Shown piece by piece: positions 8,521 to 17,236 of a stretch of DNA of 64,000 nt (position 1 is the stretch's first letter; each line of letters opens with the position of its first letter). The notes below the pieces were generated by a model. The model searched no databases. It was not told where the DNA came from and saw only the letters and a program-made list of their open reading frames with translations. The translations under genes were made by a program, and so were the position numbers. Location of the stretch: positions 6,510,001 through 6,574,000 of the forward strand of contig NZ_JAGSHX010000006.1 of NCBI RefSeq assembly GCF_018138715.1, in the 5' to 3' direction. Source of the stretch: Streptomyces asiaticus (GTDB taxonomy: Bacteria; Actinomycetota; Actinomycetes; Streptomycetales; Streptomycetaceae).

Positions 8521-9537
8521 CTAGCGGGGTGGCGCCTCCTCGGGCGGCCAGACGTCGCCCCAGGCGACATCGCGGGCGGCCCGGTACAGCGGCCCCTGAC
8601 GCTTGGTCACCGTGGCGCGCCCCAGCCCCTCCTCGGGTGCGCACAGGTCCAGCAGCACCTGGCCCTTGCGGATCTGCGGGCGGCGCACCACCCGCGCCTC
8701 GGCGGGCGTCGCGTCGAACCGTACGGCCGCGACATAGCTGAACTTCTCGTCCTCGTACGGCAGCGAACCGCCCTTGACCCGCCGGTGGAGGGAGGAGCGG
8801 CGGACCCGGGTGGCGAAGTGGCACCAGTCGGCGCCGGGTTCGATCGGGCAGGACGCGCCGTGCGGGCAGGGGGTGACGATCCGCAGCCCGGCCGCGAGCA
8901 GCCGGTCCCGGGCCTCGCGGATCCGCAGATAGCCCTCCGGGGTGCCCGGTTCGATCAGCACCACGGCCTGCGCCGCGCGCGCCGCCTCGGCCACGACGGC
9001 GTGCCGGTCGGCCTCGGTCAGCTCGCCCAGCACATAGCTGACGGTCACCAGGTCGGTCCCGTCCGGCAGCGCGAGGCCGTCGCCGATGGCCCGGCGCTGC
9101 CAGTGGGCGGTGCGCAGCGACTCGGAGGGCGCCTGCCGGGCCAGTTCGCGGCCGAGGGTCAGCGCGGGCTCGGCCCAGTCCAGGACCGTGGTGGTGTGCC
9201 CGGCCCGCGGCCAGGTGGCGGCCACCGCCCAACTGGCCGCGCCCGTACCGCCGCCGATGTCGATGTGCGTGGCCGGGGCCCACTCGGGCGTACGGGCGCG
9301 GAAGGCGTCGAGGGCGGCGCGCACGGCCTCGAAGGTCGCGGGCATCCGGTACGCGGCGTACGCGGCGACGTCGGAGCGGTCGCGCAACACGGGCGCGTCG
9401 GTCGGGGTGCGCCCCCGGTAGTGGCCGATCAGCCGGTCGACCGCCTGGGCCGCCTGGCGGGGCGGCAGACCGTCGAGGAGCCCGGCGAGCGCGGTGTGGG
9501 GCGTCTCGTCGGTGGGGGCGGCGTCGGGGGCGTGCAT
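8521..9537 (-). CDS. Rsm22-family small-ribosomal-subunit methyltransferase-like protein
   Basis: The 338-residue protein has an S-adenosylmethionine-binding core (HIDIGGGTGAASWA, then TTVLDWAEPALTLGREL). A cysteine cluster follows: CPHGASCP, then WCHF, and later LDLCAPEEG. Four such cysteines are conserved in Rsm22/METTL17 proteins, where they bind an iron-sulfur cluster. Members act in assembly or methylation of the small ribosomal subunit; the bacterial role is unproven. The ATG at 9537 is the first plausible start. It stands alone between repeat-rich gaps. Confidence 0.85.
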   Translation of the reverse strand: MHAPDAAPTDETPHTALAGLLDGLPPRQAAQAVDRLIGHYRGRTPTDAPVLRDRSDVAAYAAYRMPATFEAVRAALDAFRARTPEWAPATHIDIGGGTGAASWAVAATWPRAGHTTTVLDWAEPALTLGRELARQAPSESLRTAHWQRRAIGDGLALPDGTDLVTVSYVLGELTEADRHAVVAEAARAAQAVVLIEPGTPEGYLRIREARDRLLAAGLRIVTPCPHGASCPIEPGADWCHFATRVRRSSLHRRVKGGSLPYEDEKFSYVAAVRFDATPAEARVVRRPQIRKGQVLLDLCAPEEGLGRATVTKRQGPLYRAARDVAWGDVWPPEEAPPR

Positions 9538-9539
9538 TC

Positions 9540-9895
9540 GGGGGATTCTACCGGCGGGAGGGGGCGCCTTCGGCGCCTGGGCAGAGGGCCGCCGCTTGAG
9601 CCTGGACCGGGGGCCTCTCGCGGGGTCCGCTGCTCACGGGGCCCCGCCGCCTGGGCTGGGGGCTCTCTCGCGGGGGTCGGCTGCGTTCCAGGTCGGCGTC
9701 GGCGTCGGCGTCGGCGCCTGGGCCGGGGCCTCCCTCGGGGTCCGCTGTGCCCCAGGCCGGCGTTGGCACCTGGGCCGGGGCCTCTCGCGGGGTCGGCGGC
9801 GTCCCAGGTCGGCCACGCCACCTGAGGCGGGAACCTCCCGCGCGGTCCGCTGTCCCCAGAGCCACCCTCCCCGCCCGGGTGGGGGCGCTGTCCGG
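9540..9895. repeat. Degenerate GC-rich tandem repeats in a gene-free gap
   Basis: The 364-bp gap upstream of the Rsm22 gene holds no gene. It carries about five imperfect copies of a unit built on GCCTGGGCCGGGGCCTCTCG with GTCCGCTG and GTCCCAGGTCGGC pieces, and a run of GTCGGC hexamers at about 9691-9717. All frames on both strands stay partly open because of the composition, but none has a credible start or family match. Confidence 0.7.
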
Positions 9896-9901
9896 CCTCG
9901 C

Positions 9902-10813
9902 TCACCCCCCGCTGAGCGCCCGCGGCATTCGTACGGGCGTGGAGATCAGCCGTCCCGGCGCGTCCGTGATGATGCCGTCGCAGCCCAGCCGCAGCATCCG
10001 GTCCCGCTGGGTCGGGGTGTCCACGGTGTGCGCCCACACCCGCGGTATCCCGGAGGCGACGGCCCGCCGTACGTCCTGGTCGCGCGCCCGGTAGTCGACG
10101 TCCAGCAGATCGACGACCCCGCGCCAGTCGCGCGGGGTGTCGGTGCGCATCTGCCGGGCGGACCGCCACAGCTGGGTCAGCAGCCCCATGCGGTGGGCCT
10201 CGCGGGCCACCTCGGGGTGGTTGCTGTTGACGTAGACGGAGTGGACCAGCCCCCGGTCGCGGATCAGCTTCGCCAGCCGCGGCAGGCTCTCCGGGTCCTT
10301 GGCCTCGACCATCAAGGTGATCCGGCCGCCGAACCGGTCCAGCACCTCGGCGACGGTCGGTGGCCGCTCGGGCCGCCAGGTGCCGCGCAGGGAGGGGTCG
10401 GGGCGCAGCCGGACGTCCCGCCACTGGGCGGTGGTCAGGGCCCGTACGGGCCCGGTCCGGTCGGTGGTGCGGTCCAGCGTCGCGTCGTGCATCACCACGA
10501 GCGTGCCGTCCGCCAGCATGCGGCTGTCGAAGTCCAGGACCTGGACGTCATGTCTGCTGAAGGCGGCGGCCAGCCCGGACATGCTGTTCTCGGGCACTTC
10601 CAGGGCGCCGCCGCGGTGCGCGGTGTAGACGACGCCGGGCTTACGGGACGACGGCGTCGTGAGCGCGGGCCGGAGGCCGAGGCGCGCGGGTTCGGCGGCC
10701 GACGGGGGTATGAGGCGTCGTACGGACGGACGAGCGGTGGGGTGGGCCGCGACGGCCGCCGGTATGGAGAGGCCCAGCACCAGGACGGCGGTCAGAAAAT
10801 GCCTGCTGATCAT
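9902..10813 (-). CDS. Secreted glycerophosphodiester phosphodiesterase
   Basis: The 303-residue protein has a signal peptide (MISRHFLTAVLVLGLSIPAAVAAH) and a GDPD TIM barrel with the catalytic AHRGGALEVPENS, then FDSRMLADGTLVVMHD with an acidic ligand and the general-acid His, and VEAKDPESL. It should hydrolyse glycerophosphodiesters to glycerol-3-phosphate and an alcohol outside the cell. FDSR replaces the usual LE(L/F)DV-type metal motif, a modest deviation. I chose the ATG at 10,813 because the signal peptide starts there; no Shine-Dalgarno sequence is visible, so it may be leaderless (TAGCGT lies 7 bases before). A GTG at 10,861 is an alternative. Confidence 0.87.
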   Translation of the reverse strand: MISRHFLTAVLVLGLSIPAAVAAHPTARPSVRRLIPPSAAEPARLGLRPALTTPSSRKPGVVYTAHRGGALEVPENSMSGLAAAFSRHDVQVLDFDSRMLADGTLVVMHDATLDRTTDRTGPVRALTTAQWRDVRLRPDPSLRGTWRPERPPTVAEVLDRFGGRITLMVEAKDPESLPRLAKLIRDRGLVHSVYVNSNHPEVAREAHRMGLLTQLWRSARQMRTDTPRDWRGVVDLLDVDYRARDQDVRRAVASGIPRVWAHTVDTPTQRDRMLRLGCDGIITDAPGRLISTPVRMPRALSGG

Positions 10814-10982
10814 ATAGGGAACGCTAGGTGCGTGACATCCCTTATGCCCTGATATCGGCACCCGGTCGGGGTGCTCTCACCCACCCCGGATGCGGACACC
10901 GGCCACTTCCGGAGCAGGATGGTGGCAGCATTGATCGGGTGCCGGCGGTACCGCCGGGACCGGCGGTGAAGCGAGGCGGTAG

Positions 10983-11717
10983 ATGGAACGCAAGGGCAGG
11001 TTCTCCCAGTGGCTGCGCCGGCCGAGGAGCGGAGCGGGCGGCGACCAGGGGACGGGAGCGGGCGCCGGAGGCGTCCGCGAGGACCTGCTCATGGCCGCCG
11101 CGGCGGCGGGATTCCCGCTCGCGCCGGCCGCGCACCCCTCCGGCTACGGCTGCTCCTGCGACCGCATCGGCTGCCCCACCCCGGCCCGCCACCCCGTCTC
11201 GTTCGCGTGGCAGACCCAGGCGACGACGGACCCGGACAAGGTCGCGCAGTGGCTGCGCGCCGATCCCCAGGCCAACTTCATCACCGCCACCGGAATCGTC
11301 CACGATGTGCTCGACGTGCCCGCGGACGCGGGGCGGCTGGCCCTGGAGCGGCTGGGGGCGGCCGAGGTCGAGGTCGGGCCCGTGGCCACGAGCAGTGGCG
11401 ATCTCCAGCAGGGCCGGATGCTGTTCTTCACGGCCACGCGGGGTACGCCCGACGACGAGGACGAGTGGTGGCCGTGTGAGCTGGACTGTCATCCGGAGAC
11501 GATGGATGAGCATCCGGGGCTGCGGTGGCATTGCCGGGGGAGCTATGTGCTGGTGCCGCCCGCGCGGTTGCCCGGGGACGGGCATGTGGGGTGGGTGCTC
11601 GGGCCGGAGCGGGCGCTGCCGGATCCCTTGACGCTGCTGGAGGCTCTCACCGATGCGTGTGCCCGCTTCGCGGGCGAGGATCAGGATCAGGCGGCCGCCT
11701 GGCCCATGGGGCGGTAA
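10983..11717 (+). CDS. Prim-pol (bifunctional DNA primase/polymerase N-terminal) domain protein
   Basis: The 244-residue protein resembles stand-alone prim-pol domain proteins (PF09250 type) of Streptomyces, with AAAAAGFPLAPAAHPSGYGCSCDRIGCPTPARHPV near the start and HPGLRWHCRGSYVLVPPARLPGDG towards the end. The CSCDRIGCPTPARHP cysteines may bind a metal. No helicase or replication partner lies nearby, so a role in plasmid replication cannot be assumed. GAGGCGG precedes the ATG. It converges on the lipoprotein gene, with a hairpin in the gap. Confidence 0.7.
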   Translation: MERKGRFSQWLRRPRSGAGGDQGTGAGAGGVREDLLMAAAAAGFPLAPAAHPSGYGCSCDRIGCPTPARHPVSFAWQTQATTDPDKVAQWLRADPQANFITATGIVHDVLDVPADAGRLALERLGAAEVEVGPVATSSGDLQQGRMLFFTATRGTPDDEDEWWPCELDCHPETMDEHPGLRWHCRGSYVLVPPARLPGDGHVGWVLGPERALPDPLTLLEALTDACARFAGEDQDQAAAWPMGR

Positions 11718-11740
11718 GGCAGGGGTGTGGGGCAATCGTT

Positions 11741-11764
11741 CCTCCCCCAGCTACCGCTGGGAGG
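11741..11764. terminator. Hairpin terminator between convergent genes
   Basis: CCTCCCCCAGC (11,741-11,751) can pair with GCTGGGAGG (11,756-11,764) around a TACC loop, with two unpaired C residues. It lies just after the prim-pol gene and before the 3' end of the convergent lipoprotein gene. No U-tract follows, which is normal in streptomycetes. Confidence 0.5.
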
Positions 11765-11840
11765 TGCCCCCGGGCGGAACGGGTGGGCACACCCCACCCA
11801 CCGGCCCGCACCCGACAACGAAACCCCACGGGCCCGGCGC

Positions 11841-12830
11841 CTATTCGCCCTTCGCGGCGGTGACGCCCTCCAGGCGGTTCAGGAAGACCACCTTCGGGTC
11901 TGCCGCGTCCTTCGCCGGGACCCGTACCGCCGACTCCGCGATCCTCGTCAGCGTCACCGCCTTCTTCGCCTCCCCCGTCATCAGCGCCTTGATCTGCGGA
12001 TCCGGGTTGGGCCGGAACCCCTTCGCCATGGTCTGCTTCTGCCGGTGGTGCGAGGTGAAGAAGACGATCGCCCCGCCGTCCGAGGTGCGCAGCCCCACCG
12101 GGGCGTCCTGCGCGCCCTGCGCCGGGCTGTCGATGTACTCGGTCCAGAACTTCGGCGTGCGCAGGTACTTCTTCCGGGCGTCCCGCATCCCCGATGTGGA
12201 CTGGCCGTCGGCGAAGACCGAGCCCTTGCCCGTCATCAGGTAGTCGGCGTACTCCGCGCTCAGCTTGTCCGGCCGGGTGGCCAGCTTCGGGGCCGGCCCC
12301 GAGGTCCGGACCGGCTTGGCCCAGCCGTCCTTGTCGGTCGCGAAGTCCGGCACCTCGTCCTGGCTGAGGATCGACAGATACGCGGCCTTCCACGGCTCGT
12401 CCGCACCGTCACGGGTGAAGACGAACAGCCAGCGGTTGTCGTCGCGGTTGCTGTCGGTGTCCGCGACGAAGAACTTCGGCCAGCCCACCTGCTTGGGGAT
12501 GCGGTAGGTGACGTCGGACAGCTCCAGCGACGGGTACTGGGGGTTGCCCTCGGGCGAACTCGCGTGCTGGGCCTTGAGGTCGGCCGTGGTGATGGCCTCC
12601 AGCGGGCCCGTCTCCACCTGGCTCGCCAGCGCCGGATCCAGCTCCCGGTACGCCTTGTTGTACGTGTCGGTGAACTGCTTGAGCGCCTTGGGCGCCTCAG
12701 CCTTGTCCACCGACGGAATGTTCTCCCGCTCGCCGTGCACCGTCATGCACCCCGTGAGCGTCATCCCCAGCGTCAGTACCACCGCTGCGGTCGGAACTGC
12801 CAGCTGCCGACGGGGCGACCTGCGTGTCAT
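11841..12830 (-). CDS. Lipoprotein of unknown function linked to efeU
   Basis: The 329-residue protein starts with an Arg-rich region (MTRRSPRRQ) and a hydrophobic core ending in the lipobox LTGC, so it should be a surface lipoprotein. The mature part contains ALKQFTDTYNKAYRELDP, FVADTDSNRDDNRWLFVFTRD and KAAYLSILSQDEVPDF. I do not recognise a named domain. Its start overlaps the last 134 bp of efeU in a different frame, so it is probably expressed with the iron-uptake operon, although a separate role is possible. Confidence 0.8.
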   Translation of the reverse strand: MTRRSPRRQLAVPTAAVVLTLGMTLTGCMTVHGERENIPSVDKAEAPKALKQFTDTYNKAYRELDPALASQVETGPLEAITTADLKAQHASSPEGNPQYPSLELSDVTYRIPKQVGWPKFFVADTDSNRDDNRWLFVFTRDGADEPWKAAYLSILSQDEVPDFATDKDGWAKPVRTSGPAPKLATRPDKLSAEYADYLMTGKGSVFADGQSTSGMRDARKKYLRTPKFWTEYIDSPAQGAQDAPVGLRTSDGGAIVFFTSHHRQKQTMAKGFRPNPDPQIKALMTGEAKKAVTLTRIAESAVRVPAKDAADPKVVFLNRLEGVTAAKGE

Positions 12831-13674
12831 GGGGCTCCGGCTCCCGATTCGTGGGGGCTGCTGTGGACGGCGACACCCTACCGGGGCGAAGGAACAGCGC
12901 GAGCGTGGGGACCAGGTAGAGCGCCCACATCCACACCTGGAGCCAGGTCGGGTCCGGCTGGAAGTTGAAGACGCCCTTGAGCACCGTGCCGTACCAGGAG
13001 TCCGGCGCGATGGTGGAGCTGATGTCGAAGGCCAGCGAGTGCAGCCCGGGCAGCCAGTCGGCCTCCTGGAGGTCGTGGAAGCCGTACGCGAGCACCCCCG
13101 CCGCCACCACGACCAGCATCGCACCGGTCCAGGTGAAGAACTTCGCCAGGTTGATCCGCAGCGCGCCCCGGTAGAACAGCCAGCCCAGCACCACCGCGGT
13201 GACCAGGCCCAGGACCACGCCGATCAGCGGGTCCGCCGTACCGTCGTTGCTCGCCCGCACCGCCGTCCACACGAACAGCGCGGTCTCCAGGCCCTCCCGG
13301 CCGACCGCGAGGAAGGCCGTGGCCACCAGCGCCCCGGTGCCCATCGCGAGCGCCGCGTCCAGCTTGCTGTGCAGCTCGGACTTCAGATGGCGGGCGGTGC
13401 GCCGCATCCAGAACACCATCCAGGTCACCAGGCCCACCGACAGGATCGACAGCGAGCCGCCCAGCGCCTCCTTCGCCTCGAAGGTCAGCTCCTGCGAGCC
13501 GAACTCCAGCGCCGCGCCGAAGGACATGCTCAGGATCACCGCGACGGCGATCCCGAGCCACACCGGGCGCAGCGCCTCCCGGCGCCCGGTCTTGACCAGA
13601 TAGGCGACCAGGATGCACACCACCAGGCTGGCTTCCAGCCCTTCGCGCAGACCGATCAGGTAATTGCCGAACAC
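12697..13674 (-). CDS. efeU: EfeU/Ftr1-type ferric/ferrous iron permease
   Basis: The 325-residue protein is a seven-helix iron permease. The two REGLE motifs of the Ftr1/EfeU family are present (GLREGLEASL at about 8-17 and VGREGLETALF in the middle), where the Glu residues contact iron. It should move iron across the membrane as part of the EfeUOB system. The C-terminal 50 residues are hydrophilic and overlap the lipoprotein start; they may be a species-specific extension. It is third in the efeO-efeB-efeU order on the minus strand. Confidence 0.92.
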   Translation of the reverse strand: MFGNYLIGLREGLEASLVVCILVAYLVKTGRREALRPVWLGIAVAVILSMSFGAALEFGSQELTFEAKEALGGSLSILSVGLVTWMVFWMRRTARHLKSELHSKLDAALAMGTGALVATAFLAVGREGLETALFVWTAVRASNDGTADPLIGVVLGLVTAVVLGWLFYRGALRINLAKFFTWTGAMLVVVAAGVLAYGFHDLQEADWLPGLHSLAFDISSTIAPDSWYGTVLKGVFNFQPDPTWLQVWMWALYLVPTLALFLRPGRVSPSTAAPTNREPEPHDTQVAPSAAGSSDRSGGTDAGDDAHGVHDGARRAGEHSVGGQG

Positions 13675-13721
13675 GGGGTTCGCCTTCCTTGTCGAGGGTT
13701 CGTGGAAGAGGTCGAGGGTTC

Positions 13722-13773
13722 CTGGCGGAGTCCGTCAGGAGAACACCCCCTGGCGGAGTCCGTCAGGAGAACA
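13722..13773. repeat. 24-bp direct duplication at the efeB 3' end
   Basis: CTGGCGGAGTCCGTCAGGAG and four more bases occur twice (13,722-13,745 and 13,750-13,773, period 28). The right copy includes the efeB stop codon and last codons; the left copy is an extra piece between efeB and efeU. GTCGAGGGTTC is also doubled next to it. Confidence 0.85.
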
Positions 13774-15022
13774 GCGCTCTGCCCCACCAGTCGTCCGCGT
13801 CCCGGACGCCCGGCGGGACGGCGAAGAGCGCCGAACCCACGTGCTGGATGTACTCGTTGAGCGCGTCGGTGCGCGCCAGCCGCCGCTGTACGGGCACGAA
13901 TCCGTCCCGTACGTCGTGCTGGTAGGCGAGGAAGAACAGCCCCGCGTCCAGCCGCCCCAGACCGTCCGTGCCATCGGTGAAGGAGTAGCCGCGGCGCAGG
14001 ATCCGGGCCCCGCCGTTGGAGTCCGGATGCGCGAGGCGGACATGCGCGGTGGGCAGCATCGCCTTCAGATTGGGCTCGTCGTGCTCGCGCTGCCTGCCCT
14101 GCGGCGCGCCCTCGCCCTTGTCCCGGCCGAAGACGTCCTCCTGCTCCTTGAGCGACGTGCGGTCCCAGGTCTCGATGTGCATCCGGATGCGGCGCGCCAC
14201 CAGGTACGAGCCGCCGGCCAGCCACGCCGGGCCCGCCTTCCCGCTCACCCACACATGCTTGTCCAGGGCGGCGGTGTCGGTGCCCGCGATGTTCCGGGTG
14301 CCGTCCTTGAAGCCCATCATGTTGCGCGGGGTCTGCGCGTCCGGCGTGGTCGAGGAGGTCTTGCCGAAGCCCAGCTGCGACCAGCGGATGGCCACCTTGC
14401 CCATGCCGATCCGGGCCAGGTTGCGGATGGCGTGCACGGCCACCTGCGGGTCGTCGGCGCACGCCTGCACACACAGATCGCCGTCGCTGCGCGCCGGGTC
14501 GAGGTTGTCGCCGGGGAAGGCGGGCAGATCGATCAGCGCCTCGGGGCGGCGGTCGGCGATGCCGAAGCGGTCCCTGCCCTTCCTGTCCTTGAACAGCGTG
14601 GGCCCGAAGCCGATGGTGAGGGTGAGCCGGGACGCCTTGAGCCCCAGCGCCTCACCGGTGTCGTCCGGCGGGGCCTCCGCCAGGTCGCTCACCGCGCCGC
14701 CGCCGACCGCGTGCCCCTGGGTCATCCGGGCCGCCGCCTTCGTCCACTCCTTCAGCAGCGCGATCAGTTCGGCGCGGTCGTCGGTGGTGACGTCGAACGC
14801 CGCGAAGTGCAGCCGGTCCTGCACCGCGGTGGCGATCCCCGCCTGGTGCGCCCCGTAGAAGGGCACCGCGGCGCCGCTGTCGGAGACCGTCCGGGTGTCG
14901 TCCGCGTCGCCGCTCAGCGCGGCCACGGTGCCCCCGGCGGCCGCGGCGCCGAGCGCGAGCCCGGCGCCGCCCCAGCCGATCAGCGCCCGGCGGGAGGGAG
15001 CCGTGTTGGCCTCGTCGGTCAT
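13763..15022 (-). CDS. efeB: EfeB, Tat-exported DyP-type heme peroxidase
   Basis: The 419-residue protein has a twin-arginine signal (SRRALIGWGGAGLALGAAAAGG) and the DyP fold, with the distal GFKDGTRNI motif (the catalytic Asp of GxxDG) and a likely proximal heme histidine in HVRLAHPDSN. EfeB oxidises ferrous iron or recovers iron from heme outside the membrane and works with EfeO and EfeU. The ATG at 15,022 puts the Tat motif at the N-terminus. It begins 11 bp after the efeO stop, as expected in an operon. Confidence 0.93.
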   Translation of the reverse strand: MTDEANTAPSRRALIGWGGAGLALGAAAAGGTVAALSGDADDTRTVSDSGAAVPFYGAHQAGIATAVQDRLHFAAFDVTTDDRAELIALLKEWTKAAARMTQGHAVGGGAVSDLAEAPPDDTGEALGLKASRLTLTIGFGPTLFKDRKGRDRFGIADRRPEALIDLPAFPGDNLDPARSDGDLCVQACADDPQVAVHAIRNLARIGMGKVAIRWSQLGFGKTSSTTPDAQTPRNMMGFKDGTRNIAGTDTAALDKHVWVSGKAGPAWLAGGSYLVARRIRMHIETWDRTSLKEQEDVFGRDKGEGAPQGRQREHDEPNLKAMLPTAHVRLAHPDSNGGARILRRGYSFTDGTDGLGRLDAGLFFLAYQHDVRDGFVPVQRRLARTDALNEYIQHVGSALFAVPPGVRDADDWWGRALFS

Positions 15023-15033
15023 GCCCGGCCCCC

Positions 15034-16167
15034 TCACTTGGTGACGACGGCGGCGGCGAGCCGGGAGAGCGGCTCGGCGAGCGCGTTGACGGCGTCGGAC
15101 AGCTTCTTGCGCTCGGACTCCGAGACGGTGTCGTACGACACGAAGCCATCGCCCTCGCGGTACTTGTCCAGCAGTTTCCCGACGGCCGCGAACTGCTTGT
15201 CGAGCTCCTTGGCCAGCTCCGGGTCGTTCTTCGAAGCCACGGGCTTGAGCAGCTTGTACGAGGTCTCGGCACCCTCGACGTTGCCCTTGAAGTCCACCAG
15301 GTCGGTGTGGCTGTAGCGCTCCTCCTCACCGGTGACCTTGCCGGTCTGCACCTCGTCCAGCAGCTCCTTGGCGCCGTTGGCCATGCCGGTGGGGGTGATG
15401 TCGGCGGTGCCGACGCGCTTCTGCCAGTCCTTCAGGTCCTTGATGAGCTGGTCGGCGAGGTCATGGTCGGCCGCGGTGATCTTCTTGGTCTGCCACAGCG
15501 ACTTCTCCAGCCGGTGCCAGCCGGTCCACTTCTGGCCCTTCTCCAGGCCGTCCTCGCGCACATCCACCTTGGGGTCGATATCGCCGAAGGACTCGGCGAC
15601 CGGCTCGGTGCGCTCCCAGCCGATGCGCGAGGGGGCGTAGAGCTTCTTGGCGCCCTCGAGGTCGTCCTTCTTGACCGCGTCGGCGAACTTCTGGACCGTG
15701 GGGAGCGTGTCGTCGGCCTGCTTCTGGACGTACGTCCGGTACTCGGCCACCGCCTTGTCCAGCTTGGGGTCGCGCTGGGCCGGCTTGCCCTTGCCGGTGG
15801 CGGACACCTTCTGGCGGATGCCGTGGCCCTTCATCCCGGGCTTGCAGGCGATCTCGTACGAACCGGCCTTGATCTCGGCGTTGATGGAGGTGCTGGTGCC
15901 GGGGCCGATGTTCTCCCGCTCGGTGACGATCCGGTCGCCCGGGGCGTAGACGTAGACCTCGGTGACCTTGGAGCCCTTGTTCTCCACCGCGAACTTCACA
16001 TGCCCGGCGGGGAAGGAGGTCTTGGAGACCTCGCACGCGCTGTCGGAGGCGGTGACCTGGATGGCGTCCGAGTCCTTGGCGTCGGACTTCTGGGCGCATC
16101 CGGCGACGGCGGTGATCGTCGTCAGTGCCGATATCGCGGCGACAACAGGGGTGCGAGCGGCTCGCAT
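15034..16167 (-). CDS. efeO: EfeO, iron-binding lipoprotein with cupredoxin and M75 domains
   Basis: The 377-residue protein has a lipoprotein signal (ITAVAGC) and two parts. The first 130 residues form a cupredoxin-like domain (SKTSFPAGHVKFAVENKGSK, CKPGMKGHG). The rest is an M75 imelysin-like domain with the iron-binding HxxE in GWHRLEKSLW. EfeO captures ferrous or ferric iron and passes it to EfeU. It is the first gene of the operon and an iron box lies about 57 bp upstream, so it should be expressed under iron limitation. Confidence 0.93.
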   Translation of the reverse strand: MRAARTPVVAAISALTTITAVAGCAQKSDAKDSDAIQVTASDSACEVSKTSFPAGHVKFAVENKGSKVTEVYVYAPGDRIVTERENIGPGTSTSINAEIKAGSYEIACKPGMKGHGIRQKVSATGKGKPAQRDPKLDKAVAEYRTYVQKQADDTLPTVQKFADAVKKDDLEGAKKLYAPSRIGWERTEPVAESFGDIDPKVDVREDGLEKGQKWTGWHRLEKSLWQTKKITAADHDLADQLIKDLKDWQKRVGTADITPTGMANGAKELLDEVQTGKVTGEEERYSHTDLVDFKGNVEGAETSYKLLKPVASKNDPELAKELDKQFAAVGKLLDKYREGDGFVSYDTVSESERKKLSDAVNALAEPLSRLAAAVVTK

Positions 16168-16223
16168 ACAGGCTCCAGACGGAATCAGGGCAGGCAGGAC
16201 AGGACGGACGTTCGGCGGGCGGA

Positions 16224-16242
16224 TAAGGCTGGCCTAACTTAA
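16224..16242. promoter_or_regulatory. Iron box (DmdR/IdeR-type operator) upstream of efeO
   Basis: TAAGGCTGGCCTAACTTAA matches 13 of 19 positions of the DmdR/IdeR consensus TTAGGTTAGGCTCACCTAA and lies about 57 bp before the efeO start. It predicts repression of efeO-efeB-efeU by an iron-loaded DtxR-family regulator. Confidence 0.7.
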
Positions 16243-16526
16243 CTGAGCCTTGCCTGTGTCGATCCTGTGTAAGGTCAAGGAGTGCCCCGTGAATGGCAAA
16301 GGTTTGGTCAAGGTGGCTGATTTGGTGCGGTTCGCAGTTCGGGAAGAGTGACGCACGCCTCTTGTGGGCGCGGTGCTTTCACGGGCACGGCGCTTCTATG
16401 GGTGCGGCGCTTCAATGGGCTCGGCTCTTCCCGCGGGTGCGGCTCGTCAGATGTCGTCCCCCGGTCGCGTGGCGGGCAGACCGGCGGGGAGGGCCGCCGA
16501 CGGCGTGGACTCGCCCGCGCCCCCGC

Positions 16527-17171
16527 TCAGGCGCTGAGCCGGAACTCCTCGGCCAGCTCCCGGAAGATCCCCGCGTTCAGCGCGTAGGCGCGCTTGCACT
16601 CCTCCACGACGTGCTGCTTCTCCAGATCGTCCACCGGCAGCGCGTCCAGCAGCGCGCGGTACTCGCGCTTGAACGCGGCGGGGTTGGTTATCGACTCGAA
16701 GACGTAGAACCGCACCCCGTCGCCCTTACGGTCGAAGCCCCAGGTCTTCTCCGCCGTGTCCCGGACGATCTGGCCGCCGGACAGATCGCCCATATAGCGG
16801 GTGTAGTGGTGGGCCACGTAGCCCGCTGGCCAGTCACGCGCGCACTCCGCGACCCGCGCCGCGTACGCCGCCGTGGCGGGCAGCGCGGTGAGGCCGCTGC
16901 GCCAGTCGGGGCCGCCGAGGTGGGCCAGATCGCGCTCCAGCTCGGCCAGCCGGGCCAGCTCCGGCCGGAGGAACGGGCTCGCCACCGGGTCTGTCGCGAG
17001 CGCGTCGGCCGGAGACTCCAGGGCGCGGTAGACGTACCACAGCTGCTCGGAGTAGCGGCGGTAGGCCGCCACCCCCAGTCGGCCACCGAGCAGATCGCTC
17101 ATGAACGACGAGCTCCCGACGTCCGAGTGCGCTTCCCGTGAGGCGGTGCGGATCTGGGCGGAGAACTCCAC
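16527..17171 (-). CDS. Heme oxygenase (biliverdin-producing)
   Basis: The 214-residue protein is a typical heme oxygenase: REAHSDVG near residue 15 carries the proximal heme-ligand His, and YMGDLSGGQIV carries the distal-helix glycines. It should open heme to biliverdin, CO and free iron. The start is a GTG at 17,171. The gene lies 360 bp from efeO and has its own iron box, so the two units form a functional iron cluster: heme iron release next to elemental iron uptake. Confidence 0.93.
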   Translation of the reverse strand: MEFSAQIRTASREAHSDVGSSSFMSDLLGGRLGVAAYRRYSEQLWYVYRALESPADALATDPVASPFLRPELARLAELERDLAHLGGPDWRSGLTALPATAAYAARVAECARDWPAGYVAHHYTRYMGDLSGGQIVRDTAEKTWGFDRKGDGVRFYVFESITNPAAFKREYRALLDALPVDDLEKQHVVEECKRAYALNAGIFRELAEEFRLSA

Positions 17172-17196
17172 GGTGGATTTCCAGGGGCCGAGGTGT

Positions 17197-17215
17197 GTAG
17201 GTTAGCCTTGCCTAA
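17197..17215. promoter_or_regulatory. Iron box upstream of the heme oxygenase
   Basis: GTAGGTTAGCCTTGCCTAA matches 15 of 19 positions of the DmdR/IdeR consensus. It covers a possible -10 (TAACCT on the minus strand, 17,199-17,204), which lies 19 bases from a TTGACG -35 (17,224-17,229). Iron-loaded repressor would block this promoter. Confidence 0.78.
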
Positions 17216-17236
17216 ATAGAGAGCGTCAATACTTTC

